Assembly (NCBI GenBank): GCA_030635145.1
Contig: DAOVZK010000008.1
Span: 1-58,134, forward strand
From: Planctomycetota bacterium
GTDB lineage: Bacteria > Planctomycetota > Phycisphaerae > SM23-33
Length of the DNA: 58,134 nucleotides
Reading direction: 5' to 3'
The notes below the pieces were generated by a model. It was given only the letters and a program-made list of their open reading frames with translations, did not search any database and was not told where the DNA came from. Within the stretch, counting starts at the first letter, position 1; each line of letters opens with the position of its first letter. Both the position numbers and the translations under genes were made by a program. This document shows positions 1-8,212 of the stretch, piece after piece.

Positions 1-2
1 GA

Positions 3-116
3 CTTGTTGAAGCCGGCAAGAAAAAAATCGTTGCCCTTGTCGCTGCCATGAGAAAACTATTAACGATACTAAATATTATGCTACGAGATAATCAGCCATG
101 GAAATCCACAATTTAA
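3..116 (+). mobile_element. C-terminal tail of an IS110-family transposase (cut by window edge)
   Basis: An open frame from the window edge encodes the last 37 residues of a protein and stops at TAA 114-116. The tail contains VALVAAMRKLLTILN followed by MLRDNQPW, which is the usual C-terminal ending of IS110/IS116/IS902 (Transposase_20) proteins. IS110 elements lack long terminal inverted repeats, so the right end of the element cannot be placed; it probably lies between 116 and about 200. The rest of the gene is outside the window, so it cannot be said whether the copy is intact. Confidence 0.72.
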
Positions 117-199
117 ACTTGAAATTCAAGACAGTCGCTACAGGCTCATTCGTGAAATGCTCTCAAAATTTTTGGTAGGGTGCGTAACTAGACTGCCGT

Positions 200-646
200 T
201 TACGCGTCGATTTTATCGATTCGCTTCTGGTGCCGCCCGCCTTCGAAATCCGTTACAAGCCAAAGGTCCACAATCGCAAGCGCGGTTGCTTCGTCCATCA
301 TCCGCTGCCCCAGCGACAAAACGTTGGCGTTGTTGTGCTCGCGAGACAACTTGGCTGACTCCAGATTCCACGCCAGTCCGCACCGCGCGCCTTTTATGCG
401 ATTGGCGGCGATGGCTTCGCCGTTGCCGGATCCGCCCAGTACGATACCGCGATCGAACTCACCGGTGGCTACCGCTTCGGCGACGGGAAAAATAAAGTCG
501 GGATAATCACAAGACTCCGCGGAATCCGTGCCGAAATCCTTCACCTCATAGCCAGCCTCAACGAGGTGCTCCCGAATAGCTTCCTTATAAGCGAATCCTG
601 CGTGATCAGATCCGATTGCTATTTTCATATTTTTCACATCATTCAT
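200..646 (-). CDS. rpiB: Ribose-5-phosphate isomerase B
   Basis: RpiB/LacA/LacB family, 148 aa, the normal length. It interconverts ribose 5-phosphate and ribulose 5-phosphate in the cytosolic pentose phosphate pathway. The N-terminal motif is KIAIGSDHAG. The active-site loop reads GGSGNGE (residues 71-77), so the protein belongs to the mycobacterial-type subgroup in which a glutamate (here E77) replaces the catalytic cysteine of the E. coli enzyme. The start at 646 is preferred because AAGGA lies 6 bases upstream; an internal ATG at 628 would give the more usual MKIAIG start. The gene stands alone, between the IS110 tail and the pilin operon. Confidence 0.95.
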   Translation of the reverse strand: MNDVKNMKIAIGSDHAGFAYKEAIREHLVEAGYEVKDFGTDSAESCDYPDFIFPVAEAVATGEFDRGIVLGGSGNGEAIAANRIKGARCGLAWNLESAKLSREHNNANVLSLGQRMMDEATALAIVDLWLVTDFEGGRHQKRIDKIDA

Positions 647-1060
647 TTTTCATCCTTTGCAGTGCTACCCGAACAGCCTTGCTTCGGCTGACAGTACCTC
701 ATAATAGCGAATATTCCGGAAACCGAAAGATTTCAAAAAGATTTCGAAATTTTTTTTACGCTTTTTGCCCCCGCGGCAGGGCTAAAATACCTGAATATTT
801 GTCGAAATTCTTGCTAAAGCCCCTGGTTGTCGCGACATAACCAGTTGTGGTTAATGCTGTTATGGCCACGCTCATTTGTCGAGCCAGCCTCGCCTTAGGG
901 GAATTCCTGATAGGGTGCAAAAAATTCCCCTACTCGGGTGGTTCTGCAGGCTGAAATCTTTGTGTTTGCCCCCGACTTAATCCGAAAAAGAATCGTATGT
1001 TTTAGTCAGGTGGAGAGTTACCAGCTCTGTTCTGTGCAGGTTTAGTGCAGAGCTGCAAGA
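647..1060. other. Non-coding spacer between rpiB and the pilin operon, with one hairpin
   Basis: No credible gene is seen in these 414 bases. A perfect 9-bp stem (AGGGGAATT 897-905 with AATTCCCCT 923-931, 17-nt loop) lies about 130 bp upstream of the first pilin gene. Divergent promoters for rpiB and the pilin operon must lie here, but no convincing -35/-10 pair could be picked out. No c-di-GMP riboswitch core was recognised. Confidence 0.4.
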
Positions 1061-1621
1061 ATGGTGTCGGGAGATGTTAGTGAAGTTTGGTGGAATTTGG
1101 TGAAAAGAACTGTTAGACATTTTCAGTCTGGGCGGCGGCGGGGATTTACCCTTGCGGAGGTTCTGATGGCGACGGTAGTGCTGGGCGTCGGGATGGCTGC
1201 CATTATGGGAGCGTTGCGTGCGGGTACCCAGGTCAATTCCGGTGCGTCGGATATGTCGCGGGCGGTGTTGTTGGGGCAGGAGTTGCGGGAGCGTATCGGG
1301 CAATTGCCGTTTTCCGATCCAGACGCTGGACAGGCGGGGAATTCTCCCGGGTTAGACGAGTCGTCGATTCTGTTAGCCGACGACATGGACGACTACGACG
1401 GGCAGGTGTTTTCTCCGCCGATCAGCAGTATGGGCGATTCGATGACAGACTTGTCGACCTGGTCGCAGGCGGTAGATATTTCGTGGAAAAACGACAACAA
1501 CATAGCAGCAACAGTAGGCGACGGGTCGAGCAACACCGCCTACGTGAAAATAACGATCCGGAACAATAACGAAGTGGTTTTGACAACGGGCTGGATTGTG
1601 TCGCAGGTTCCGACGAACTGA
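1061..1621 (+). CDS. PilV-like type IV minor prepilin
   Basis: A 186-aa prepilin-type protein. It has a basic leader ending in RRRG, then the prepilin peptidase site G|FTLAE, with Glu at +5, and a hydrophobic helix (MATVVLGVGMAAIMG). The region after the helix (RAVLLGQELRERIGQLPF) resembles PilV-type minor pilins, whose products prime pilus assembly in the inner membrane. The start may be the GTG at 1100, which has GGTGG about 6 bases upstream and gives a shorter, more typical leader. It is the first gene of a tight operon with three PilX-like genes and a PilW-like gene. No pilus ATPase, PilC or secretin gene is nearby, so the machinery must be encoded elsewhere. Confidence 0.8.
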   Translation: MVSGDVSEVWWNLVKRTVRHFQSGRRRGFTLAEVLMATVVLGVGMAAIMGALRAGTQVNSGASDMSRAVLLGQELRERIGQLPFSDPDAGQAGNSPGLDESSILLADDMDDYDGQVFSPPISSMGDSMTDLSTWSQAVDISWKNDNNIAATVGDGSSNTAYVKITIRNNNEVVLTTGWIVSQVPTN

Positions 1622-1662
1622 TGTGATGTTTAAATTTTTAAGTTTTTTAAGTTTTTTAAGTA

Positions 1663-3054
1663 ATGTTTAGAAAGCAGACAAAAATTATGCGTAGCAAGCT
1701 CAAACATAAAGATTCCGGTATGGTACTGGCGTTGACGATGATTTTTCTCGTCGTGGCCGTGACATTGGCCGGGGTTATGGTGGCCTCGGGCAGCATGGGT
1801 TTGCAGCAGTCGGTAAACCAGCGCGAGTCTCATCAGGCAAGGCTGGCAGCCGAAAGCGGACTGGGATATATTGCAGCGTTGGTGCAGCAGATTCCTCTGG
1901 CCGCTAGCGAAAAAGAATATTTCACAAATGTGCGCGACGGTCTGAATTCCGCGCTGACTGGGACGAAGGTTTACTCCAAGGGCAGCACACTTTACGTATC
2001 GCCTGTGATGATCGAAAAGGGTGAGGGCGGCATTTTTTCGGCCGAGATCAGCAAGTCAGGCAAAAATTTTCTGCTGTCCGTCATCGGCAAATCTGGCGAG
2101 ACATCGCGAACGATATCGATGGAATTTGCCGCCAACAGCAGTGCGGGAAGCAAGATTTTTGAAAACGGATTTTTGCTCGGGGGTAAGCTTCAGCTGACGG
2201 GTAATGCAAAGTTTCTCGGCAAAAATAGCGCGAGCGAGGCACGGATTTTCAGCAATTACACCTCGCATAACCAGAGCTTCAAACTCACTGGTAATGTTCG
2301 TATTGCGGGCGAAATGTATTCCGCTAATCCCAAAGGCTATGCTTCGATATCGGGCAACGCTTCGGTCGCTGGTGTCTCTAGTAGATGCAAAAAGATTTGG
2401 GATCACATCCATTTTGGGGCCAAGCCAGTGGAACTTCCCCGCCCCGACACATCGATCTTCAAAAAGTTTGCCACCAACACCCTTTCCAAAAAATGCAAGA
2501 AAAACCGGAACAAAACGCTGACGAACATTTACATTCCCCCTAACACCAACCCGACTTTCTCGGGAAACACAACGATCAATGGTGTGGTTTACATCGCGTC
2601 GCCCAATAAGGTGAAATTCCATGGGAATCTGAAAATTACAGGCGTGATTGTTACCGAAGATCCGGGTTCGGGGAAATCTCATAAAAACTCCCTGCAGTTT
2701 TCGGGTAATACGAAGGCTCGGGGTGTTGAAAGCCTTCCGCACAAACCTGAATTTGCCGAATTGCGCAAATTACCCGGGGCAGCGATCCTCGCGCCTGGCT
2801 TCTCGGTGAAATTTACGGGTAATTTCGGCACGGTGAGTGGAGCGTTGGCGGCTGAGCAATTCAGCTTTAGGGGAAACGCCGGGGGAATCGTCAAAGGCCC
2901 CGTGATTAGTTATGGCAATGCGCCTTTCCGAATGAGCGGCAACGCACGTTTGATAATTGACCGTAGTGATTACGATATGGTACCTCCGGGATTCACAAAC
3001 AAAAAAGTGGCACTGACCCCAGTCATGAGCACTTATGCAGAACGGAGAAACTGA
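1663..3054 (+). CDS. PilX-like pilus assembly protein with GN-motif repeats, copy 1
   Basis: 463 aa. The N-terminus has a single hydrophobic helix (about residues 20-42, SGMVLALTMIFLVVAV) followed by SVNQRESHQARLAAESG, the layout of PilX_N proteins: a pilin-like helix without a strict GFTLE site and a conserved AAE(S/A) stretch. The rest carries about nine dispersed motifs of the type [FLIM]xGN (for example LTGNAKF, FSGNTTI, FTGNFGT), spaced like turns of a beta-helix or bactofilin-like solenoid. It is probably exported to the periplasm or the pilus tip; that is inference. The start is uncertain because neither 1663 nor the in-frame ATG at 1687 has a clear ribosome-binding site. The stop overlaps the next start (TGATG). 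Confidence 0.75.
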   Translation: MFRKQTKIMRSKLKHKDSGMVLALTMIFLVVAVTLAGVMVASGSMGLQQSVNQRESHQARLAAESGLGYIAALVQQIPLAASEKEYFTNVRDGLNSALTGTKVYSKGSTLYVSPVMIEKGEGGIFSAEISKSGKNFLLSVIGKSGETSRTISMEFAANSSAGSKIFENGFLLGGKLQLTGNAKFLGKNSASEARIFSNYTSHNQSFKLTGNVRIAGEMYSANPKGYASISGNASVAGVSSRCKKIWDHIHFGAKPVELPRPDTSIFKKFATNTLSKKCKKNRNKTLTNIYIPPNTNPTFSGNTTINGVVYIASPNKVKFHGNLKITGVIVTEDPGSGKSHKNSLQFSGNTKARGVESLPHKPEFAELRKLPGAAILAPGFSVKFTGNFGTVSGALAAEQFSFRGNAGGIVKGPVISYGNAPFRMSGNARLIIDRSDYDMVPPGFTNKKVALTPVMSTYAERRN

Positions 3055-4481
3055 TGGCACATTTGGCAAAAAAACATCGAGCGTTTGTATTTTCTGAGTG
3101 GTTAACGGTCGGCCGACCGGGCTTAAAGGCACCCGGGAGTAAAAATTCCGGCATGGTGCTGGCGTTGACGATGATTTTTCTCGTCGTCGCCGTGTCGCTG
3201 GCGGGGGTTTTGCTTTCATCGGGCAGTATGGGTTTGCAGCAGTCGGTAAACCAGCGCGAGTCTCACCAGGCAAGGCTGGCGGCGGAAAGCGGAATCGGAC
3301 ACATCACTAAGCTGGTCCGTCAGATTTCGTTGAACGGCGATGACGACGCATATGTTTCACAGGTTAGCGAGGCGCTTAACATCGCTATGGTTGGCACGAG
3401 TGTTTACACGCAGGGTAGTACGCTTTACGTACCCCCCGTTGTTGTTGAAGGCGGGGAAGGCGGAAGTTTTTCGGCGCGGATGAGCAAATCAGGCGACAAC
3501 TTTCTGCTAATCGTGACGGGTGTAAGCGGCGGAACGTCGAGGGCGTTGTCGATGGAGCTGGCGGCGAGTACTACTACCGGCAGCAGTGTTTTTGAAAACG
3601 GGTTTCTGCTGGGAGGCAAGCTTCAGCTGACGGGTAACGCACAATTCAAGGGCAAAAACGACCCGAGCGAAGCACAGGTTTTTACAAACTACGACGCCGG
3701 CAACGAAAGCTTCAAACTGACGGGCAATGCAAAGCTCGAGGGCGACATTCACTCAGCCAATCCAGACGGGTATGCTTCGCTTTCTGGAAATGTCAGCGTT
3801 GCCGGACAATTGTGTAGTAGCTCGGCGATATGGGATCACATCCATTTCGGTGCCCCGTCCGTCGAACTCCCCCGCCCGGATACTTCAATCTTCAAACCCT
3901 ACGCCACCAACACACTTTCCGGGCCAACCAGCGGCGGCCGAACCTTCACCAACATCCGTATCCCCGCCAACACCAACCCGACTTTTTCGGGAAACACAAC
4001 TCTCAATGGCGTCATCTATATCGAATCGCCCAACACGGTAAAATTCAGCGGGAATCTGAAAATTACCGGCGTGATTGTCACTGATGATCCCGGGCCGGGG
4101 AAGACCGGCAGTAACAAGTTGCAGTTTACCGGCAACACAACAGCCAAGGGCGTCGAAGAGCTTCCGGACGAACCGCAATACGCCGCCTTGCGCAACTTGC
4201 CTGGCGCGGCGATTCTGGCACCGGGGTTCGAAATGAAATTCACGGGTAACTTCGGTACGGTGGGTGGTGCCTTGGCGGCTGAAAAATTTACGTTTTTCGG
4301 CAACGCCGGCGGCATAGTTAAAGGTCCCGTCATCAGCTACGGCAGCGAGCCGTTTAGTATGACCGGCAATGCGTATCTGACGATTGATCGGAGTGACTAC
4401 GAAGAAGTTCCGCCCGGATTTACCAGTGGAGCAACAGTGCTGAGTCCCTTGATGAACACTTACAAGGAGATACGAGAATAA
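3054..4481 (+). CDS. PilX-like pilus assembly protein with GN-motif repeats, copy 2
   Basis: 475 aa, a close paralogue of the preceding gene and colinear with it along its whole length. The helix (GMVLALTMIFLVVAVSLAGV), SVNQRESHQARLAAESG, the segment WDHIHFGAPSVELPRPDTS and nine [FLIM]xGN motifs are all present. Translation appears coupled: TGATG at the junction with copy 1 puts the ATG at 3054-3056. The DNA of the helix-coding segment is nearly identical to copy 1, which points to recent tandem duplication or gene conversion. The role is unknown; it is probably a minor-pilin-like, tip-located protein. Confidence 0.75.
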   Translation: MAHLAKKHRAFVFSEWLTVGRPGLKAPGSKNSGMVLALTMIFLVVAVSLAGVLLSSGSMGLQQSVNQRESHQARLAAESGIGHITKLVRQISLNGDDDAYVSQVSEALNIAMVGTSVYTQGSTLYVPPVVVEGGEGGSFSARMSKSGDNFLLIVTGVSGGTSRALSMELAASTTTGSSVFENGFLLGGKLQLTGNAQFKGKNDPSEAQVFTNYDAGNESFKLTGNAKLEGDIHSANPDGYASLSGNVSVAGQLCSSSAIWDHIHFGAPSVELPRPDTSIFKPYATNTLSGPTSGGRTFTNIRIPANTNPTFSGNTTLNGVIYIESPNTVKFSGNLKITGVIVTDDPGPGKTGSNKLQFTGNTTAKGVEELPDEPQYAALRNLPGAAILAPGFEMKFTGNFGTVGGALAAEKFTFFGNAGGIVKGPVISYGSEPFSMTGNAYLTIDRSDYEEVPPGFTSGATVLSPLMNTYKEIRE

Positions 4482-5926
4482 TGTTACGCAATACGAACAC
4501 ATCTCGACAAGTCGCCCGCACAACGAAGCGGTGCAAAGTTCAAAGTCGCCACCTTGCGATGCGGGGCATAATTGCGAATTATCGCAATCAGTCTGGGATG
4601 ATTCTCGTGCTGACGATGATTTTCCTTGTCGTGGCGCTTGTGATCGCCGCTTTGGTGCTGTCGGTGGGGAGCATGGGTTTGCAGCAGTCGGTAAATCAGC
4701 AGGAGGCTCACCAGGCGAGGCTGGCGGCGGAAAGCGGAATGGGATACGTCTGCTCGCTGCTGCAGCGAATTTCGATTAGCGAGGACGACGTAATTTCCGA
4801 CATCAAGGCGGGACTCAACGCCGGTGCCATAGACGTTAACGCCTACACGCATGGCGAGTCGCTCTACGTTTATCCGATGGCAATTGAGAGCGGCGATGCG
4901 GGAATGTTTTCCGCGCAGCTGCGCGAGTCGGGAGGCAACTACCTGCTTACCGTTACCGGCAGCAGTGGGAATACCTTGCGAGCGGTGTCGGTGGAGCTTG
5001 CCCCGCAAGACGCCATCAATAGCGCGATTTTCGATCACGGGTTTTTGCTCGGTGGGAAACTGCAGCTAACGGATAACGCCACGTTCAAAGGCCAAAACAA
5101 TCCTGACGAAGCGCAGGTCTTTACGAACTATGTCGGTAGTGACGAAACATTCAATCTTTCCGGCAACGCATCGCTTGCCGGAGACCTCCACGCCGCCAAC
5201 CGCGACGGTTATGCGTCGGTGTCGAACAACGTTTCCATTGCCGGTCAAACCGACTACACTCTTGCCGGAGAACTTTGGGATCATATCCATTTCGGCGCTC
5301 CGTTTATCGCGCTGCCTCGGCCGAACACGTCGATCTTTGAACCGATGGCCACCGCGACGTTCTCCGGTAAAACCGCCGGGCCGCTAACGTTCACCAACAT
5401 CCGAATTCCAGCTAACACTAATCCGAAATTTACCGGCCAGATCAATCTCGAAGGTGTGATCTACGTAGAGTCGCCAAACAAAATCGAATTTGGCGGTAAT
5501 GTCGATATCACCGGCATCATTGTGACGGAGGATCCAGGCCCCGGGCAAACCACCGACAACTCCATCAAGTTCACCGGCAGCGCATTCTTCCACGACATCA
5601 GCGAACTTCCCGACACCCCCGCACACGCCACGCTTCGCAGTATGCCCGGTACTGCGATTCTCGCTCCGGGATTCGAAGTAGCGTTCGCCGGTAATTTCGG
5701 CACGACCGCCGGTGCGCTGGCTGCCGAAAAATTTACGCTTAGCGGCAATTCCGGGGGGACAGTTCGAGGCCCCGTTGTGAGCTACAGCAACGACCCGTTT
5801 ACCATGAGCGGAGATACGATCCTGACGATCGACCGCAGCAGCTATCCGACGGTGCCACCGGGATTCATCAGTGGAATTACCGTTTTAAAACCGATCATCA
5901 CGACTTATAGGGAGATACGAGAATAG
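4481..5926 (+). CDS. PilX-like pilus assembly protein with degenerate GN repeats, copy 3
   Basis: 481 aa, third tandem paralogue, starting with ATG at 4481-4483 overlapping the stop of copy 2. It has a longer basic N-terminus (about 38 residues) before the helix GMILVLTMIFLVVALVIAAL. The nine repeat positions are recognisable, but several have lost the GN pair (LTDNATF, VSNNVSI, FTGQINL, FTGSAFF, MSGDTIL), so this copy is the most diverged. The conserved ELWDHIHFGAP and PRPNTSIF segments remain. The stop codon TAG at 5924-5926 shares one base with the GTG start of the next gene. Function not established. Confidence 0.75.
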   Translation: MLRNTNTSRQVARTTKRCKVQSRHLAMRGIIANYRNQSGMILVLTMIFLVVALVIAALVLSVGSMGLQQSVNQQEAHQARLAAESGMGYVCSLLQRISISEDDVISDIKAGLNAGAIDVNAYTHGESLYVYPMAIESGDAGMFSAQLRESGGNYLLTVTGSSGNTLRAVSVELAPQDAINSAIFDHGFLLGGKLQLTDNATFKGQNNPDEAQVFTNYVGSDETFNLSGNASLAGDLHAANRDGYASVSNNVSIAGQTDYTLAGELWDHIHFGAPFIALPRPNTSIFEPMATATFSGKTAGPLTFTNIRIPANTNPKFTGQINLEGVIYVESPNKIEFGGNVDITGIIVTEDPGPGQTTDNSIKFTGSAFFHDISELPDTPAHATLRSMPGTAILAPGFEVAFAGNFGTTAGALAAEKFTLSGNSGGTVRGPVVSYSNDPFTMSGDTILTIDRSSYPTVPPGFISGITVLKPIITTYREIRE

Positions 5927-6435
5927 TGCGACGCAAATGTAAAAAATCTCGCGGGTTTACGCTCGTAGAACTGCTTGTCAGCCTCGTGCTGTCGGCGATT
6001 TTGCTCACCGGGTTCGGCGTTGCTTTGCACGGGACGTTGTTCTCGTACGAGCGAAACTCGAATTCGACGGCGCTGGATCATGTCGGGCGATCGATTGTCG
6101 AACGCATGACGCAGGAAATTCGCAGTGCCAGCAATGTCGACTGCGGCAGCAATCTGCTGCGAATTTACCCCGCCGACACGTCCGGCCCGAGCGAAATTCG
6201 CTACCGCCTCGCCGACGGGGTGTTTTACTACGACCAGGTCAACGGCGGGGCCGTGACCAGCAACGTGCTCGTCGGGGCAAACGACAGCGTAACGGTGCAA
6301 TCGTTCCGCATCGACCTGATACTAGATGGCAGCAACGCCAAGCTGGCCAATGTTTCGCTGGGGCTGCAGGCTGGGGATGCGACCCGTACGATCAAAGCCT
6401 CCGCCGCCCCAAGAGTAAACCGCGCCTCGCTGTAA
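5926..6435 (+). CDS. PilW/GspJ-like type IV minor prepilin
   Basis: 169 aa, GTG start overlapping the previous stop by one base. The short basic leader MRRKCKKSRG is followed by G|FTLVELLVSLVLSAILL, a textbook prepilin peptidase site with Glu at +5. The region after the helix (VGRSIVERMTQEIRSASNV) is typical of PilW, GspJ and ComGF-like minor pseudopilins. It closes the five-gene minor-pilin operon. The arrangement V-like, X-like (three copies), W-like matches the fimT/pilVWXE logic in a different order, suggesting a priming or tip complex for a type IV pilus or a type II secretion pseudopilus. Confidence 0.85.
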   Translation: MRRKCKKSRGFTLVELLVSLVLSAILLTGFGVALHGTLFSYERNSNSTALDHVGRSIVERMTQEIRSASNVDCGSNLLRIYPADTSGPSEIRYRLADGVFYYDQVNGGAVTSNVLVGANDSVTVQSFRIDLILDGSNAKLANVSLGLQAGDATRTIKASAAPRVNRASL

Positions 6436-6460
6436 ATGCACCTTCCTCCCTCGTTCGCGG

Positions 6461-6488
6461 GTGCCGTGGTTGCGGTTTTTGCAACCAC
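6461..6488 (+). repeat. REP palindrome flanking the RAYT gene (left)
   Basis: GTGCC (6461-6465) is followed by the arm GTGGTTGC (6466-6473), a 7-nt loop GGTTTTT and the arm GCAACCAC (6481-6488). The same palindrome occurs in inverted orientation at 7084-7112, so the transposase gene lies between two converging copies. It may also serve as a terminator for the pilin operon. Confidence 0.85.
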
Positions 6489-6498
6489 GTTTTTATTA

Positions 6499-7059
6499 TC
6501 ACGACTCTAATGGTGGCAGAGAATCTCTGTTCAGTTTTATAAGGGAATCTATTCCTGTTTCCCATGAATTGTAACTTGACCACGGCCAGTCTTCCGGGTT
6601 TTCCACCAAACCGCGTCGCACAGGATTGGCATGAATGTATTTAATTTTTTCATAGACATCCGAAATACTTCTGAGGTTTCGATCATATCCCCCACCCCGC
6701 TGCCAAAAACGTTGCGTCGTCTTTTCGTTGGGCTGTTTGTCTGTCAATTCTGTAAGAAACCCCGGAGAATTCTTTTCAAGCCAATGGAGGGCTTTACGTG
6801 TTACCGGCAGTTTGATTGCCTGAAGGATTTTGGAAATTTTGATTCCATCACCGGGTAACAAAACAAGGTGAACATGTTCCGGCATAATTACATAGGCCCA
6901 AAGATCAAACGCCTGTTTCAGACGGGCAACATCGAGAGATTCAAGAAACCAATTGGCTGATCTTTCACGCGAAAGAAATTTCTTTTGTTGAAAACAGGAA
7001 AATGTAAGACAGTGAGGCGATCCTGCGATGTCCCAACTCTTACGATGTAAACGAGACAT
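6499..7059 (-). CDS. REP-associated tyrosine transposase (RAYT, Y1/IS200-like)
   Basis: 186 aa, TnpA_REP family. It contains the HUH metal-binding motif in MPEHVHLVLLP (about residues 59-69) and a C-terminal segment YEKIKYIHANPVRRGLV with the candidate nucleophilic tyrosine, then the family-typical NPEDWPWSSYNSW. RAYTs cut single-stranded REP hairpins and are thought to spread REP/BIME sequences while staying single-copy. Inverted REP palindromes (6461-6488 and 7084-7112) flank this gene directly, and further copies are at 7332-7354 and 39595-39623. The gene looks intact. The ribosome-binding site is weak (GAAAGAA). Confidence 0.9.
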   Translation of the reverse strand: MSRLHRKSWDIAGSPHCLTFSCFQQKKFLSRERSANWFLESLDVARLKQAFDLWAYVIMPEHVHLVLLPGDGIKISKILQAIKLPVTRKALHWLEKNSPGFLTELTDKQPNEKTTQRFWQRGGGYDRNLRSISDVYEKIKYIHANPVRRGLVENPEDWPWSSYNSWETGIDSLIKLNRDSLPPLES

Positions 7060-7083
7060 GTTTTATTCTTTCATCGTTAAGAC

Positions 7084-7112
7084 GTGGTTGCAAAAACCGC
7101 AACCACGGCACC
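7084..7112 (-). repeat. REP palindrome flanking the RAYT gene (right, inverted)
   Basis: Arms GTGGTTGC (7084-7091) and GCAACCAC (7099-7106) with loop AAAAACC, followed by GGCACC. This is the exact reverse complement of the copy at 6461-6488, including the GGTGCC foot, about 25 bp upstream of the transposase start. Confidence 0.85.
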
Positions 7113-7331
7113 CGGCTTTTGCCACGTTGATCGACCACTGACCGTTGATGCAATTCAATAATCTACAAATAATACCGATTGAAAAAACCACGGCTGAAAT
7201 AACAATCTTCTTGTGCGAAATATTTTTGATCAGCATATCAGTCCTTTTAAGTGGATTCTTTTTTCTCCCTTTTCTTCAATTTCAAAATAGCGATACTCAC
7301 CAAGCCGTAAAAAGCCAACTGGCTTGGTGGC

Positions 7332-7354
7332 GTGGTTGCGGTTTTTGCAACCAC
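7332..7354 (+). repeat. Third REP palindrome of the RAYT family
   Basis: GTGGTTGC (7332-7339), loop GGTTTTT, GCAACCAC (7347-7354). The foot here is GGC rather than GGTGCC. It lies in the gene-free stretch between the RAYT gene and parB. Confidence 0.8.
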
Positions 7355-7823
7355 GTTTACACCAACGCACTATTCAAACAAATCTATTTTTTTCTTTGAA
7401 ACCGTCTCGGTTACTTCGTGTAGTTTTTGGACGCAGGTGGCGAGTTGTTTTAATTGCGGCGTCCCGCTTTTCTGTGTCCCTTTACTTAACCCATCCACGC
7501 TTATACAAATAATCCTATGATGCCGCAAGGGGGAATTGGATGTTCCGTGTTGGTTATTGAATGTTCTGCTCTGCGGCTCGCCGCCTCCATCGTCCTACTA
7601 CCCTGCAGCCACCAACTTATCGCATAAATGTATACATATACGAATATGCGTATCCTTCCCGGCCCCCCTGTCCGCCATAGGCCCAGCGGATCGGCGGAAA
7701 ACCTTTCTTCTGCCGTCCCGGCTGCGGTTTGCGACCATGTTTTGGTGCGCGAAATGACAACTGCAAATACAGCGGCTGTGGTTTGCGACCAAGTTTTCGC
7801 CGCCGGCCCCCTGTTGTCGCCAA

Positions 7824-7839
7824 TGTTCCACGTGGAACA
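7824..7839. promoter_or_regulatory. parS centromere site 1
   Basis: Perfect 16-bp palindrome TGTTCCACGTGGAACA, a known variant of the ParB-binding consensus TGTTTCACGTGAAACA that keeps the GTTxCACGTGxAAC core. It lies 373 bp upstream of parB. Confidence 0.93.
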
Positions 7840-8128
7840 TTTTTGCTAACATCAAGGCACGGCCGAGCGTTGCGCTGATTGGCTGCCCCCCGGTTCCTGT
7901 CGCCAAGCCCAAAATCGTTCATCGCCGGTATATAGTCACCGCCGGCCCGCGCGCCGTAAGCGGGGTCTTGCTCTGCGGTTTTTGCGACCAAGTTTTCGTC
8001 GCCGCCGGTCCGCGCGCCGTAAGTTGGGCCAAAATCCAGCCGGCAACGGCTGCCGGGGAGTCGCCGCGGGAAAATTTCCAGAAAACGCTTTGCTTCTCCG
8101 CAGTCGATTGGTATCATCGTCGGCGAAA

Positions 8129-8144
8129 TGTTCCACGTGGAACA
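8129..8144. promoter_or_regulatory. parS centromere site 2
   Basis: Second identical 16-bp palindrome TGTTCCACGTGGAACA, 68 bp upstream of the parB start. At this position bound ParB could also repress its own promoter. Confidence 0.93.
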
Positions 8145-8212
8145 TTTTTCAATATTTTTTACAATCGCACTAACCAGCACATAAAACTGGAATTTTCGCA
8201 GAGGAGCACAAT

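Larger units (their letters stand above)
7060..8212. other. 1.15-kb non-coding region upstream of parB
   Basis: No credible gene: open frames here run through palindromes and parS sites and have low-complexity, Arg-rich translations. The region contains two REP copies, two parS sites, and repeated phrases built on GCGGTTTGCGACCA (near 7722, 7781 and 7976, the last with one extra T) and GCGCGCCGTAAG (near 7950 and 8013). It looks like a centromere-like or repeat-accumulating region rather than a lost gene. Confidence 0.55.
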
